Below are positions 1 through 6,533 of a DNA stretch of 6,533 nt, piece by piece (the first letter of the stretch is position 1; each line of letters starts with the position of its first letter). Source of the stretch: Acidimicrobiaceae bacterium (GTDB taxonomy: Bacteria; Actinomycetota; Acidimicrobiia; Acidimicrobiales; Acidimicrobiaceae); assembly GCA_013044415.1 (NCBI GenBank), contig JABEUO010000155.1, positions 1 to 6,533 on the forward strand. Reading direction: 5' to 3'. The position numbers and the translations under genes are program-made. The notes beneath the pieces are model-generated. The model was given only the letters and a program-made list of their open reading frames with translations, ran no database searches and was not told the origin of the DNA.

Positions 1-195
1 CTCTCAAACATCATGGTAAGGCCGAGCTTTTTGAACGTGCCAAAAATAGCACTCGACATAGTTGTTGGACCTGAGATAACTAGGGAAATGCTGCTAGCAA
101 GCCAGAGAGTAACCCCCGAAAAACTAGTTCTTAATGGATTTAAATTCCAGTATCCCAACTTAGAAGGGGCGCTCAGGAACATTATCGCCCGATAA
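1..195 (+). CDS. TIGR01777-family (YfcH-like) SDR epimerase/oxidoreductase, C-terminal fragment
   Basis: An open frame enters from the left edge and ends at TAA (193-195), leaving 64 codons. The visible part matches, from memory, the C-terminal DUF1731 tail of TIGR01777 proteins (E. coli YfcH and relatives). The cues are an RPSFLNVP segment, a hydrophobic stretch ending in VGPEI, then LLASQRVTPEKL, GFKFQYP and LEGALRNII. Family members are extended short-chain dehydrogenase/reductase-fold proteins of about 300 residues with an N-terminal NAD(P)-binding Rossmann domain. Here that domain lies outside the window. The physiological substrate of the family is poorly defined, so no reaction is assigned. 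The internal ATG at 13 is not the real start, because the frame is open to the edge and the family domain continues upstream. The next gene follows 80 bp downstream on the same strand, so co-transcription is possible but unproven. Confidence 0.83.
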   Translation, partial: LSNIMVRPSFLNVPKIALDIVVGPEITREMLLASQRVTPEKLVLNGFKFQYPNLEGALRNIIAR

Positions 196-275
196 TTCGG
201 AGCAAAAATATCAATTCAAATGTGCCTAGCGCTGGGAAATCCCCCATGCGGTTGCATTGTGGGTGCTCATAGCGT

Positions 276-1907
276 ATGTTTCTATCTGTGACAGCTTCTT
301 ATTCTCAAGGTAGTACCGATCGTCCCCTGCTAGCAGAGACCATCGGCAAAAATCTCGACAACACCTCGAAACGCTTTCCCGATCGCCAGGCGTTAGTCTC
401 AGTTGCCCAGAATGTTGCGCTCACCTACCGTGAGTTCAACGATGAGGTGAACAAGCTAGCTAGAGCGCTAGTAGCTCACGGCTTCAAAAAGGGCGAAAGG
501 GTCGGAATTTGGAGCCCCAACACCCTTGAGTGGGCGATAATCCAGTACGCTACGGCTCGGGTCGGGATAATACTGGTAAATATCAACCCCGCCTACCGAT
601 CTTCGGAGCTTTCCTATGTACTTAAGCAGTCGGGCTGCAAGGCAATTTTCTCTATCACTAAACATAAGACCTCCGACTATCAAGCAATGGTTGACGAGGT
701 TAGAAGTGAAATTCCCGAATTAGAGCTTGCCCTCTACACCGACACGGCCGATTACAAGTCTTGGATTGAAAATTACTACCAAAACGTCTCCCAGGAAGCC
801 ATCGACGAGATCCAAAAGGGTCTCGACTTCGACGACCCTATAAACATCCAGTACACCTCTGGAACTACCGGATTTCCCAAAGGGGCGACCCTTAGCCACT
901 TCAATCTCTTGAATAACGGGTATTTCGTCGGGGAAGGCTGTGGTTACAGCGAAATAGACAGGGTGTGCATTCCGGTCCCCTACTACCACTGCTTCGGAAT
1001 GGTGATGGGAAACCTGGCGGTAACTTCCCACGGAGCGACAGCGGTACTCCCCTCGGCTAGCTTCGACCCCGCAGAGGCCTTGGCCGCGGTTGAGAAGGAA
1101 CGGTGCACGTCACTTTATGGAGTCCCAACAATGTTCATCGCCGAGTTAGCCCTGGAGAACTTTGACTCCTACGATCTCTCCTCTCTCAGAACGGGGATAA
1201 TGGCCGGTTCGCCGTGTCCGGCTGAGGTCATGAAGAAGGTCCAGTCGCTGATGCATATGGAACAGGTAACCATCTGCTACGGAATGACCGAAACGTCTCC
1301 AGTATCGATGCAGACCAAGCTTGACGACCCACTTGACAAGAGGGTGTCCACCGTGGGTCCCGTCCATCCACACGTCGAAGTCAAAATAGTAGACCCTTCG
1401 GGACACGTTATTGAACGCGGTCAGATTGGCGAATTTCTCACCAGGGGTTATTCGGTCATGCTCGGCTACTGGAACGAACCAGAGAAGACCCAGCAGGCTA
1501 TCGATGCTGCACGATGGATGCACACCGGAGACCTAGGTGTCATGGACGAGGATGGCTATGTCAACATCGTGGGTCGAATTAAAGACATGATCATCCGAGG
1601 CGGCGAAAACGTCTACCCGAGGGAGATCGAAGAGTTCCTTTTTTCTCATCCAGACATCGTCGACGCTTCGGTTATTGGAGTGCCGGATCCGAAGTTCGGG
1701 GAGGAAATTGCCGCTTGGATCAAAATCAAGCCAGGATCCAACCTTACAGAGGATGCGATCAAGGAGTACTGCAAAGGAAAGATCGCCCACTACAAGATTC
1801 CGCGTTATGTCAAGATTACCGACAGCTTCCCGATGACCGTGACTGGCAAGATCCAAAAATACATAATGCGGCAACAATCGGTGGAGGAACTTTCGCTAAG
1901 CAGCTAA
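276..1907 (+). CDS. ACSF2/FadD35-like acyl-CoA synthetase (AMP-binding)
   Basis: This 543-residue protein is a full-length member of the ANL adenylating superfamily. It should convert a carboxylic acid, ATP and CoA to acyl-CoA, AMP and pyrophosphate in the cytosol. The phosphate-binding loop YTSGTTGFPKG is at residues 193-203 and the adenine-binding motif YGMTETSP at 335-342. The GDL aspartate is D419, and GRIKDMIIRGGENVYPRE (433-450) marks the hinge into the small C-terminal domain. The catalytic lysine is K525, in TVTGKIQK. Motifs such as VNINPAYRSSEL, PYYHCFGMVMGN and KGKIAHYKIPRY resemble mitochondrial ACSF2 and mycobacterial FadD35-type enzymes, which suggests medium- or long-chain acids; chain length cannot be read from sequence. 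ATG 276 is the earliest possible start because an in-frame TAG lies at 270-272. GTG 288 is an alternative, and neither has a strong Shine-Dalgarno. No beta-oxidation partner is visible nearby. Confidence 0.95.
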   Translation: MFLSVTASYSQGSTDRPLLAETIGKNLDNTSKRFPDRQALVSVAQNVALTYREFNDEVNKLARALVAHGFKKGERVGIWSPNTLEWAIIQYATARVGIILVNINPAYRSSELSYVLKQSGCKAIFSITKHKTSDYQAMVDEVRSEIPELELALYTDTADYKSWIENYYQNVSQEAIDEIQKGLDFDDPINIQYTSGTTGFPKGATLSHFNLLNNGYFVGEGCGYSEIDRVCIPVPYYHCFGMVMGNLAVTSHGATAVLPSASFDPAEALAAVEKERCTSLYGVPTMFIAELALENFDSYDLSSLRTGIMAGSPCPAEVMKKVQSLMHMEQVTICYGMTETSPVSMQTKLDDPLDKRVSTVGPVHPHVEVKIVDPSGHVIERGQIGEFLTRGYSVMLGYWNEPEKTQQAIDAARWMHTGDLGVMDEDGYVNIVGRIKDMIIRGGENVYPREIEEFLFSHPDIVDASVIGVPDPKFGEEIAAWIKIKPGSNLTEDAIKEYCKGKIAHYKIPRYVKITDSFPMTVTGKIQKYIMRQQSVEELSLSS

Positions 1908-2008
1908 ACCCGACCGACACGTTCACCTAGTGAAAGGAGCGCTAGTACAAAATTAAGCTTCTCGGGCTAACTCATCGCTTCGATTTTAGTTTCGTCCAAA
2001 GTAGATAT

Positions 2009-2044
2009 GTGTCGACTCAACTGCATTGACTTTTGAGTCGACAC
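2009..2044. terminator. Perfect 12-bp inverted repeat, candidate bidirectional terminator
   Basis: The arms GTGTCGACTCAA (2009-2020) and TTGAGTCGACAC (2033-2044) are exact reverse complements around a 12-nt loop. The repeat lies almost midway between two convergent stop codons, 101 bp after the acyl-CoA synthetase and 90 bp after the GGDEF-EAL gene. That position suggests a terminator serving both strands. Neither side has a clear run of T after the stem, so it is not a textbook intrinsic terminator. It could instead be a protein-binding site. A further copy of the core, GAGTCGACT, lies at 2075-2083. Confidence 0.45.
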
Positions 2045-2134
2045 GGAGATTGTTGGCAGTTGATAGGCGCCACCGAGTCGACTATTGCACTCTCACTGCT
2101 AGCTAGCCGACTCCGCTTGGCCCAGGAAATCGCT

Positions 2135-5100
2135 CTAATCGCTAACCACGAGGTCGTCCACCTCGATGCTGAAATGGATCCCGGATCCATCTAGGACTGA
2201 CTTGGTTATCTCTTCCTGGGTAACGGGCTCTTGGAGCAAAAATCCTTGGACCATATCTATTCCAATTTCAGAGAGCACAGACATCTGCTCTAGGGTCTCT
2301 ACGCCTTCGCCGACTATCTCCGCGCCCTTAGCCCTTGCCATCATCATTATCGCCGCGAGTATCGCACCGTCGATCACCTGTTCCGGAGCACCCTGTACAA
2401 AGACCTTATCTATTTTGACAAGCTGAACCGGAAGGTCCCTAAGGTTGGAGAGTGAAGACGCCCCGGTACCAAAGTCATCCAAGGCAAACCTCACTCCGAG
2501 CAACCTCAACCTTTCGACCCAACTTTGAACTTCCGAGGTCCAGGTAAGGACGCTGGTCTCTGTGATCTCGACGATTAAGGAGTTTGGAACGAAGGTCTCC
2601 TCTTCTATCAACACAGAGTAGAGGTCCTCAAGACAGTTAACTGCAAACTGCCTTGGCGAGTAGTTGACCGAAACCCAAGGGTTGGCTCCCTCTTTTTTGA
2701 GTCGCTTGATCATTGATATAGCTCGGGTCAAAACGAGCCTCGCAAGCCCCAATGAAAGGCCCGAAGAGTCCCCTGCAGGGACGAAATCTGACGGCGGCGT
2801 CCAGCCGAGCTTTATATGCTTCCAACGCAAAAGCGCCTCGAGACCGACGACCTTCCCACTCGCCACGCTAAAGATAGGCTGATAAAAGACTTCCAGTTCT
2901 CCATTGTCCAATGCCCGATGGAGCTCCGGTGCCAAAAGAAGGCTATTGTCCGAGGGCAAGGCGATGCTTTCGTCTCCAACTGCGATATGGGTTCCGGAAC
3001 GTTTCGCACCGTACATTGCGGCATCAGCCCTTCTAAGCAGGTCTGATGCGTCGTTGGTCTGGGTAGAGGAGACCGCAATACCGATACTCGCCGAGATCTT
3101 TAATTTTTGTTCGGCAATCTTCATCGGCTGCTCTAGGGACTCAGTTATCCTCCGGGCGATGGTGGATGGAATCCACCCGTCAGCCACACCCTCGATAAGG
3201 ACGACGAACTCGTCCCCTCCGAGCCGGCCCACCATATCTGATGGCCTGATGCAGGCCAAAATTCGCTCTGCGACTTCGAGGAGAACCTGGTCACCCGCCT
3301 CGTGACCTAGAGTGTCATTTATCCTTTTGAATCCGTCCAGGTCGATAAATAGAAGGGCCGCCTCGGTACTTGTCTTGATCCTCTTCACCAAGGCGTCACT
3401 TAGTCGCTGCTCGAGAAATCTTCTATTTGGAAGTCCGGTAAGTGGATCGTGATGTGCGGAGTGCCTCAGGCTCTCCTCCAACTGCTTGCGCTCCGAAATA
3501 TCCCTTGCGGAGGCGACGAAGCCTTCCACCCTCCCATCGGTCGAGTGCAGCAGGGCAACTTTGACCTCAAGGGGTACCAAACCTCCACTCTGATTGAATA
3601 TCTCGACTTCGATAGCTTGGTTTGACGGTTCCGTCAATCCATCGGCCTCGTACTTCTCCATCATCACTCGAATTTCACCAAAGAGGCGCACCCTGGACTT
3701 TGACTCGATAATCCTCAGCCCTAGATTTCTCACCTCTTCGCTCGAAAGACCGGTGATATCCCTGATCGACGGTGTTACGTACTCGATGTTTCCGTCACCT
3801 GAAAAGACAATGATTACGTCGCGCACCGTATCTGTGATCGCCTGTATCTTCTCCGCCTCACGGTGGGCTACCTGAGCGGAGAGGTTAGCGAGTTTTGCAG
3901 CCTCAGCCGAAGATGAAAGCGCCTCAATGTTCGCAATGGCTGCACCGACCTGATGCGAAATCGTCTGGAGGATATTGATCCATTCCGACGTAGGATTTGC
4001 GTCTTCCAACCTGGCGATGATGAGTCTCCCAACCACGACGTCGCCAAAGACTAAAGGTATCGGTGATTCGTATCCCTCGACGAACTTGCCCTCGACAAGA
4101 TTGTCTTCGACAAAGGTCTCGAATCCAAGGTAATTTCCAGGTTCGATGAGACTCAACACTATGTTGCTCGAAAGTTCGTCTTTCGAGTCGACCATAAGGT
4201 ACCCTGCGCTAATACCAAGCTCCTCTTTGAGGACCTGGCCGACTTCACGCGCGAGTATCTCAAAGGACTCTGCTCCCGAGGTTGCGATAGACATACGCCT
4301 TACCAATTCCAGCTCGCGCACCTGGCGCCGAAAACTGGTGATGAGCGATTCTCTCTGCAAGATCCCCGACAGTTTGGTGCAGATTCCCTCGAAGACCTTT
4401 AGGTCGCCACGTCTGAACATCCCAGGCTTAGGATGCACCACACAGAGAACGCCTTGCACTCCTCCTTGGTCTCCAATAATTGGCGAAGCCATAGCGGATC
4501 TAACGTCAACATTTGAAAGGCCGTCTACGGAGGCTGCGACGCTAGCTCCGTCAATATCAAAAATCTCCGAGGCTTTTAAGTCTCCAACCAGGATCGACTT
4601 TTTTGTCTCGGCGACGTAGCCACAGAACTTCTCGCTCGTCTCAGCGCAGGCCTCACTCTGGAAACTAGGGTTCGAGGATATCGGGTCTATCGTCAATGAT
4701 CCCTGCTGGCTGATAAAGTACAAAACCTCGCTCGCTTTAAATACCCTTTGCGCTCCCCTAACGACCCGCTCCAACACCTCCTTGGACTCTATACCAGAGA
4801 TGAGTGACGAACCTACAGAGTCAGAAAGCTCCAGGATCGTCTCTGATCGCTTTGAATTGGAAAGCTCCAACAGAGAGGAGACATTCTTGGAAAATCTGCT
4901 TATGAACCAGGCAAGAGCGCCGGTTCCATCGGTGTCTGGAGAAAAAAAGGCAGGGTCGACCCCGGCAAAGCCAAATCCAACTTCCACGCCGTCGTAGCGT
5001 AGGTCCAATACTAAATAGTCATCAGAGGACGAAAGACACTTCTTGGCGATCTCCAATCCTTCGGGGACATTATCCGACGAAAGCACGGACACCGAAGACG

Positions 5101-5380
5101 AACTGACTAGAGCGGAAACTTCGTAACGTCTAAGAATCGAATAGAGCTGGTCATCATCGCCATCGATGTCCGGTCCATCAGATCCAAAGAGGCCCAGCGG
5201 CCGATAGTAACCGAGTTCCTCATCGAGCACATACACGACGACTCCGGCAAGATGAAGCTCACCCTTTGCCTGCTGCGCAAGTGAGGATACTGCATCTCGA
5301 AGTCGGCCAATTCTAGTCCCAAAGGGCGCGCCCATTACTTGTTCATCGCCCAAGCCCATACCTCGTGAACGCTCCGCCAC
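2135..5380 (-). CDS. GAF-PAS-GGDEF-EAL cyclic-di-GMP synthase/phosphodiesterase
   Basis: This 1081-residue protein shows no membrane segment or signal peptide and should act in the cytosol. Residues 20-170 are unassigned but GAF-like. GAF-type regions follow at about 190-345 and 360-485, then a helical linker (485-515) and a PAS/PAC domain (about 512-636, ending ARDISERKQLEE). The GGDEF domain (about 640-800) has DPLTGLPNRR, FIDLDGFKRINDTLGH and an intact GGDEF at 721-725. Its I-site is R712-x-x-D715, five residues upstream, which implies product inhibition. The EAL domain (about 816-1065) keeps E848 (EALLRW), N906, E938, D968-D969 (DDFGTG), K992 and E1025 (EGVET). Both cyclase and phosphodiesterase activity are therefore possible, with the sensor domains choosing between them; which dominates cannot be told. 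The stop is TAG. The start is GTG 5380, the earliest candidate after an in-frame TAG; ATG 5359 (residue 8) is a good alternative. The ribosome-binding site is weak for either. Confidence 0.95.
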   Translation of the reverse strand: MAERSRGMGLGDEQVMGAPFGTRIGRLRDAVSSLAQQAKGELHLAGVVVYVLDEELGYYRPLGLFGSDGPDIDGDDDQLYSILRRYEVSALVSSSSVSVLSSDNVPEGLEIAKKCLSSSDDYLVLDLRYDGVEVGFGFAGVDPAFFSPDTDGTGALAWFISRFSKNVSSLLELSNSKRSETILELSDSVGSSLISGIESKEVLERVVRGAQRVFKASEVLYFISQQGSLTIDPISSNPSFQSEACAETSEKFCGYVAETKKSILVGDLKASEIFDIDGASVAASVDGLSNVDVRSAMASPIIGDQGGVQGVLCVVHPKPGMFRRGDLKVFEGICTKLSGILQRESLITSFRRQVRELELVRRMSIATSGAESFEILAREVGQVLKEELGISAGYLMVDSKDELSSNIVLSLIEPGNYLGFETFVEDNLVEGKFVEGYESPIPLVFGDVVVGRLIIARLEDANPTSEWINILQTISHQVGAAIANIEALSSSAEAAKLANLSAQVAHREAEKIQAITDTVRDVIIVFSGDGNIEYVTPSIRDITGLSSEEVRNLGLRIIESKSRVRLFGEIRVMMEKYEADGLTEPSNQAIEVEIFNQSGGLVPLEVKVALLHSTDGRVEGFVASARDISERKQLEESLRHSAHHDPLTGLPNRRFLEQRLSDALVKRIKTSTEAALLFIDLDGFKRINDTLGHEAGDQVLLEVAERILACIRPSDMVGRLGGDEFVVLIEGVADGWIPSTIARRITESLEQPMKIAEQKLKISASIGIAVSSTQTNDASDLLRRADAAMYGAKRSGTHIAVGDESIALPSDNSLLLAPELHRALDNGELEVFYQPIFSVASGKVVGLEALLRWKHIKLGWTPPSDFVPAGDSSGLSLGLARLVLTRAISMIKRLKKEGANPWVSVNYSPRQFAVNCLEDLYSVLIEEETFVPNSLIVEITETSVLTWTSEVQSWVERLRLLGVRFALDDFGTGASSLSNLRDLPVQLVKIDKVFVQGAPEQVIDGAILAAIMMMARAKGAEIVGEGVETLEQMSVLSEIGIDMVQGFLLQEPVTQEEITKSVLDGSGIHFSIEVDDLVVSD

Positions 5381-5477
5381 TAGCTGAACCCACCACTTCA
5401 GGACGGCCTACCAGATTCAGCACTAATTGATCGCGCTGCTGATAATCGTTTCACCACAAAACTCTGCGGCCGTCAAA

Positions 5478-5505
5478 ATTAGAACCAGGATTAACTATCG
5501 GACAA
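5478..5505 (-). promoter_or_regulatory. Candidate promoter of the GGDEF-EAL gene
   Basis: Reading the minus strand, a -35-like TTGTCC (5500-5505) is followed after 16 bp by a -10-like TCTAAT (5478-5483), five of six matches to TATAAT. It lies in the 155-bp gap after the histidine phosphatase gene and would give a leader of roughly 90 nt before GTG 5380. The leader contains a 6-bp stem, TCAGCA/TGCTGA (5417-5422 with 5437-5442, 14-nt loop). The site suggests transcription independent of the upstream phosphatase gene. It rests on consensus matching only. Confidence 0.35.
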
Positions 5506-5535
5506 TGTAGACGATATCTTTAGAATCTTTAAATA

Positions 5536-6039
5536 TCAAAGGTCAGCATTCCAAAGCAACCCATCGAGTTCCTGATAGCTTGCTGCCGAAATCATGCCAC
5601 CTTCAATTTCAAAATTCCACAGTGACCCCTTGGCGCAAAGATTGGGGTAATCGATGATGGGACGCAATTCAAAAATAGCTTTAACCATCACCGGGATGAC
5701 GTCGCCGTGTGAACAAACAACTTTGAATCCTGGCCCACCTGTTACCGTCCTGTCCAGCCATATTTTCAATTCACGAGATGCTGTAGCGTCTCCCAATATC
5801 GGATCGGTCATTATTGATATATCAAGCCGTCTGGATAGCGGTTGAACGGTCTGGATGCACCTTAGGTATGGACTAGATATGATTGCATCTGCCCCGGCTA
5901 AATTAGCCAAGTCAGCGATAGCCAGTGCTTGTCGCTCTCCGGGCTTACTTAGCGGACGATAGAAGTCTTCACCAGCAAAGTGGTCGCTTGAGCCAGCCTT
6001 TGCGTGTCTTATAAGAACCAGCTTCACACGTTGAATCAT
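5536..6039 (-). CDS. SixA-like histidine phosphatase superfamily protein
   Basis: This 167-residue protein belongs to branch 1 of the histidine phosphatase superfamily. The RHA signature at 11-13 supplies the phospho-accepting H12 with R11. SSPYLRCIQT (55-64) carries the second arginine, R60, and CSHGD (109-113) carries the second histidine, H111. The length fits SixA-type phosphohistidine phosphatases (about 160 residues). The pattern RHAKAGSSDHFAGEDFYRPLS and the late KGSLWNFE also resemble the C-terminal domain of actinobacterial MutT1, which acts on nucleotide products of a fused Nudix domain. No Nudix domain is present here. The substrate may be a phosphohistidine protein or a small phosphate ester. 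The track-independent choice of ATG 6039 is uncertain: GTG 6027 would give the more typical N-terminus (M)KLVLIRHAKAG, and neither has a clear Shine-Dalgarno. The stop is TGA, 155 bp before the GGDEF-EAL start, in the same direction. Confidence 0.9.
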   Translation of the reverse strand: MIQRVKLVLIRHAKAGSSDHFAGEDFYRPLSKPGERQALAIADLANLAGADAIISSPYLRCIQTVQPLSRRLDISIMTDPILGDATASRELKIWLDRTVTGGPGFKVVCSHGDVIPVMVKAIFELRPIIDYPNLCAKGSLWNFEIEGGMISAASYQELDGLLWNADL

Positions 6040-6044
6040 ATGCA

Positions 6045-6073
6045 GGATCGATCCGCTCCAGCGCAGTAGCTGG
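6045..6073. repeat. Palindrome and short hairpin just upstream of the histidine phosphatase
   Basis: A perfect 10-bp palindrome, GGATCGATCC (6045-6054), lies five bases upstream of ATG 6039. Next to it is a 5-bp GC-rich inverted repeat, CCAGC/GCTGG (6058-6062 with 6069-6073, 6-nt loop). Both fall in the expected leader or promoter-proximal region of the minus-strand gene, where they could serve as an operator or affect translation. Short dyads like these also arise by chance, so function is not claimed. Confidence 0.3.
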
Positions 6074-6383
6074 TCATAAAGTTGATTCGAACGAACCTTT
6101 CACTAATCCGTAAGGCCAATAGATCCCGGGGCAAATCGAATCCGGCGAGGTATAGGCAACTTTACCAAGCGACCAGCGGTACACCTAGAATATACCTTCA
6201 TAGCAATAGCCTAGAGCGCAACGAAATCCTTTCATCCACATTGGCCATTAGAGGTAAGCTCGCCGCTCTTCTCCTGCACTCGAACTGTCCAACTCTGTCT
6301 AAATCCCGCGAGGCAAACGGTGATGATTGCTGGCTCACCGTCGACGAGGGGGCGATAAAACCCGTCTAAGTCTCCTTTTCAGT

Positions 6384-6398
6384 AGGCCAAAAAGGCCT
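6384..6398. repeat. Small inverted repeat AGGCC-(A5)-GGCCT
   Basis: AGGCC (6384-6388) and GGCCT (6394-6398) pair around a five-A loop. A second pair of complementary blocks, GTCTC (6370-6374) and GAGAC (6399-6403), flanks it with a nine-base bulge on the left side, giving a possible 10-bp interrupted stem. No T tract follows on the plus strand, so a standard terminator is not supported. Confidence 0.35.
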
Positions 6399-6403
6399 GA
6401 GAC

Positions 6404-6430
6404 ATCCCCGTTCAATAATTGAACTGGGAT
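6404..6430. repeat. 27-bp imperfect palindrome, operator-like
   Basis: The arms ATCCCCGTTCAAT (6404-6416) and ATTGAACTGGGAT (6418-6430) are inverted repeats around a single central A, with one mismatched pair (C6409 against T6425). The inner 7 bp are a perfect match. Length and symmetry resemble binding sites of dimeric repressors, for example of the TetR or GntR types, but no regulator gene is visible in the window. It starts one base after the interrupted stem at 6370-6403. Confidence 0.4.
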
Positions 6431-6533
6431 CAATTCCGAACACTACCGTTGATCAATACAGCCTCTTTTGGCTAGATCTATTCAAACGAAATTCGATAAA
6501 CTTTATCTCTAAATATTCCTAATTAGCCGGACA

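Larger units (their letters stand above)
6040..6533. other. Gene-free stretch at the right edge
   Basis: No convincing gene is seen in these 494 bp. All three plus-strand frames meet stops at 6510-6512, 6520-6522 and 6524-6526. All three minus-strand frames entering from the right are closed by 6503-6505, 6519-6521 and 6523-6525, so no partial gene crosses the edge. The longest frame (6082-6369, plus) starts at TTG, has no methionine after it, no ribosome-binding site and no recognisable motif. The last 50 bases are AT-rich. The stretch holds several short dyads, listed separately, and probably the promoter of the minus-strand phosphatase gene. Confidence 0.6.

Noticed and set aside
196..275. 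Search for a promoter of the acyl-CoA synthetase in the 80-bp gap
   Set aside because: No -35/-10 pair with acceptable match and spacing was found, so none is annotated.
1715..1930. 71-codon plus-strand frame overlapping the synthetase 3' end
   Set aside because: It overlaps the region encoding the conserved C-terminal domain with catalytic K525 and has no family resemblance of its own.
2098..2107. GCTAGCTAGC palindrome downstream of the GGDEF-EAL gene
   Set aside because: GCTAGC-type words recur in this window, including inside the synthetase gene (near 455-463), so this copy is probably incidental.
4146..4619. 157-codon plus-strand open frame
   Set aside because: It lies fully antisense inside the GGDEF-EAL gene, whose domain content is certain, and its serine- and arginine-rich translation looks like a reverse-frame shadow.
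6085..6091. TTCGAAT on the minus strand, like a tRNA T-loop
   Set aside because: The flanking bases do not form the five-pair T stem, and no acceptor or anticodon arm can be found around it.
6082..6369. 95-codon plus-strand open frame in the gene-free right end
   Set aside because: It begins at TTG with no ribosome-binding site, has no methionine after the start, shows no recognisable motif or domain-like pattern, and reads like chance open sequence.
6495..6507. GATAAA-C-TTTATC dyad near the right edge
   Set aside because: The arms are short and AT-rich in an AT-rich stretch, so chance occurrence is likely and no gene start is visible next to it.

Overview
The window holds two complete genes on the minus strand, one complete gene on the plus strand, and the tail of a second plus-strand gene. 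The proteins resemble actinobacterial homologues, yet base composition looks close to balanced rather than GC-rich. That combination would fit a moderate-GC actinobacterium such as a member of the Acidimicrobiia. This placement is an inference from protein style and composition, not a demonstrated assignment.

Left part (1-1907, plus strand): the last 64 codons of a TIGR01777/YfcH-type SDR-family protein run in from the left edge. After an 80-bp gap comes a complete 543-residue acyl-CoA synthetase of the ACSF2/FadD35 type. All adenylation-domain motifs and the C-terminal catalytic lysine are present, so it should activate fatty or related carboxylic acids to acyl-CoA.

Centre (1908-5535): the synthetase converges on a large minus-strand gene. 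The 227-bp gap between their stop codons holds a perfect 12-bp inverted repeat near its middle, a candidate two-way terminator. A nearby third copy of its core could form a competing stem. The minus-strand gene encodes a 1081-residue cytosolic cyclic-di-GMP protein. It has tandem GAF-like sensor regions, then PAS, GGDEF and EAL domains. The GGDEF active site, its RxxD inhibitory site and the main EAL residues are all intact, so both synthesis and hydrolysis of c-di-GMP are possible. A plausible promoter lies about 100 bp upstream of its start.

Right part (5536-6533): a SixA-like / MutT1 C-terminal-like histidine phosphatase sits on the minus strand, upstream of the c-di-GMP gene in the same direction. 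Beyond it are 494 bp with no convincing gene. No reading frame crosses the right edge on either strand. This stretch carries several short dyads, the best being a 27-bp imperfect palindrome at 6404-6430.

No mobile element, CRISPR array or RNA gene was recognised. I see no strong sign of an undescribed system. The main points of interest are the sensor-rich dual c-di-GMP enzyme with an unassigned N-terminal region, the inverted repeats, and the phosphatase lacking a Nudix partner.
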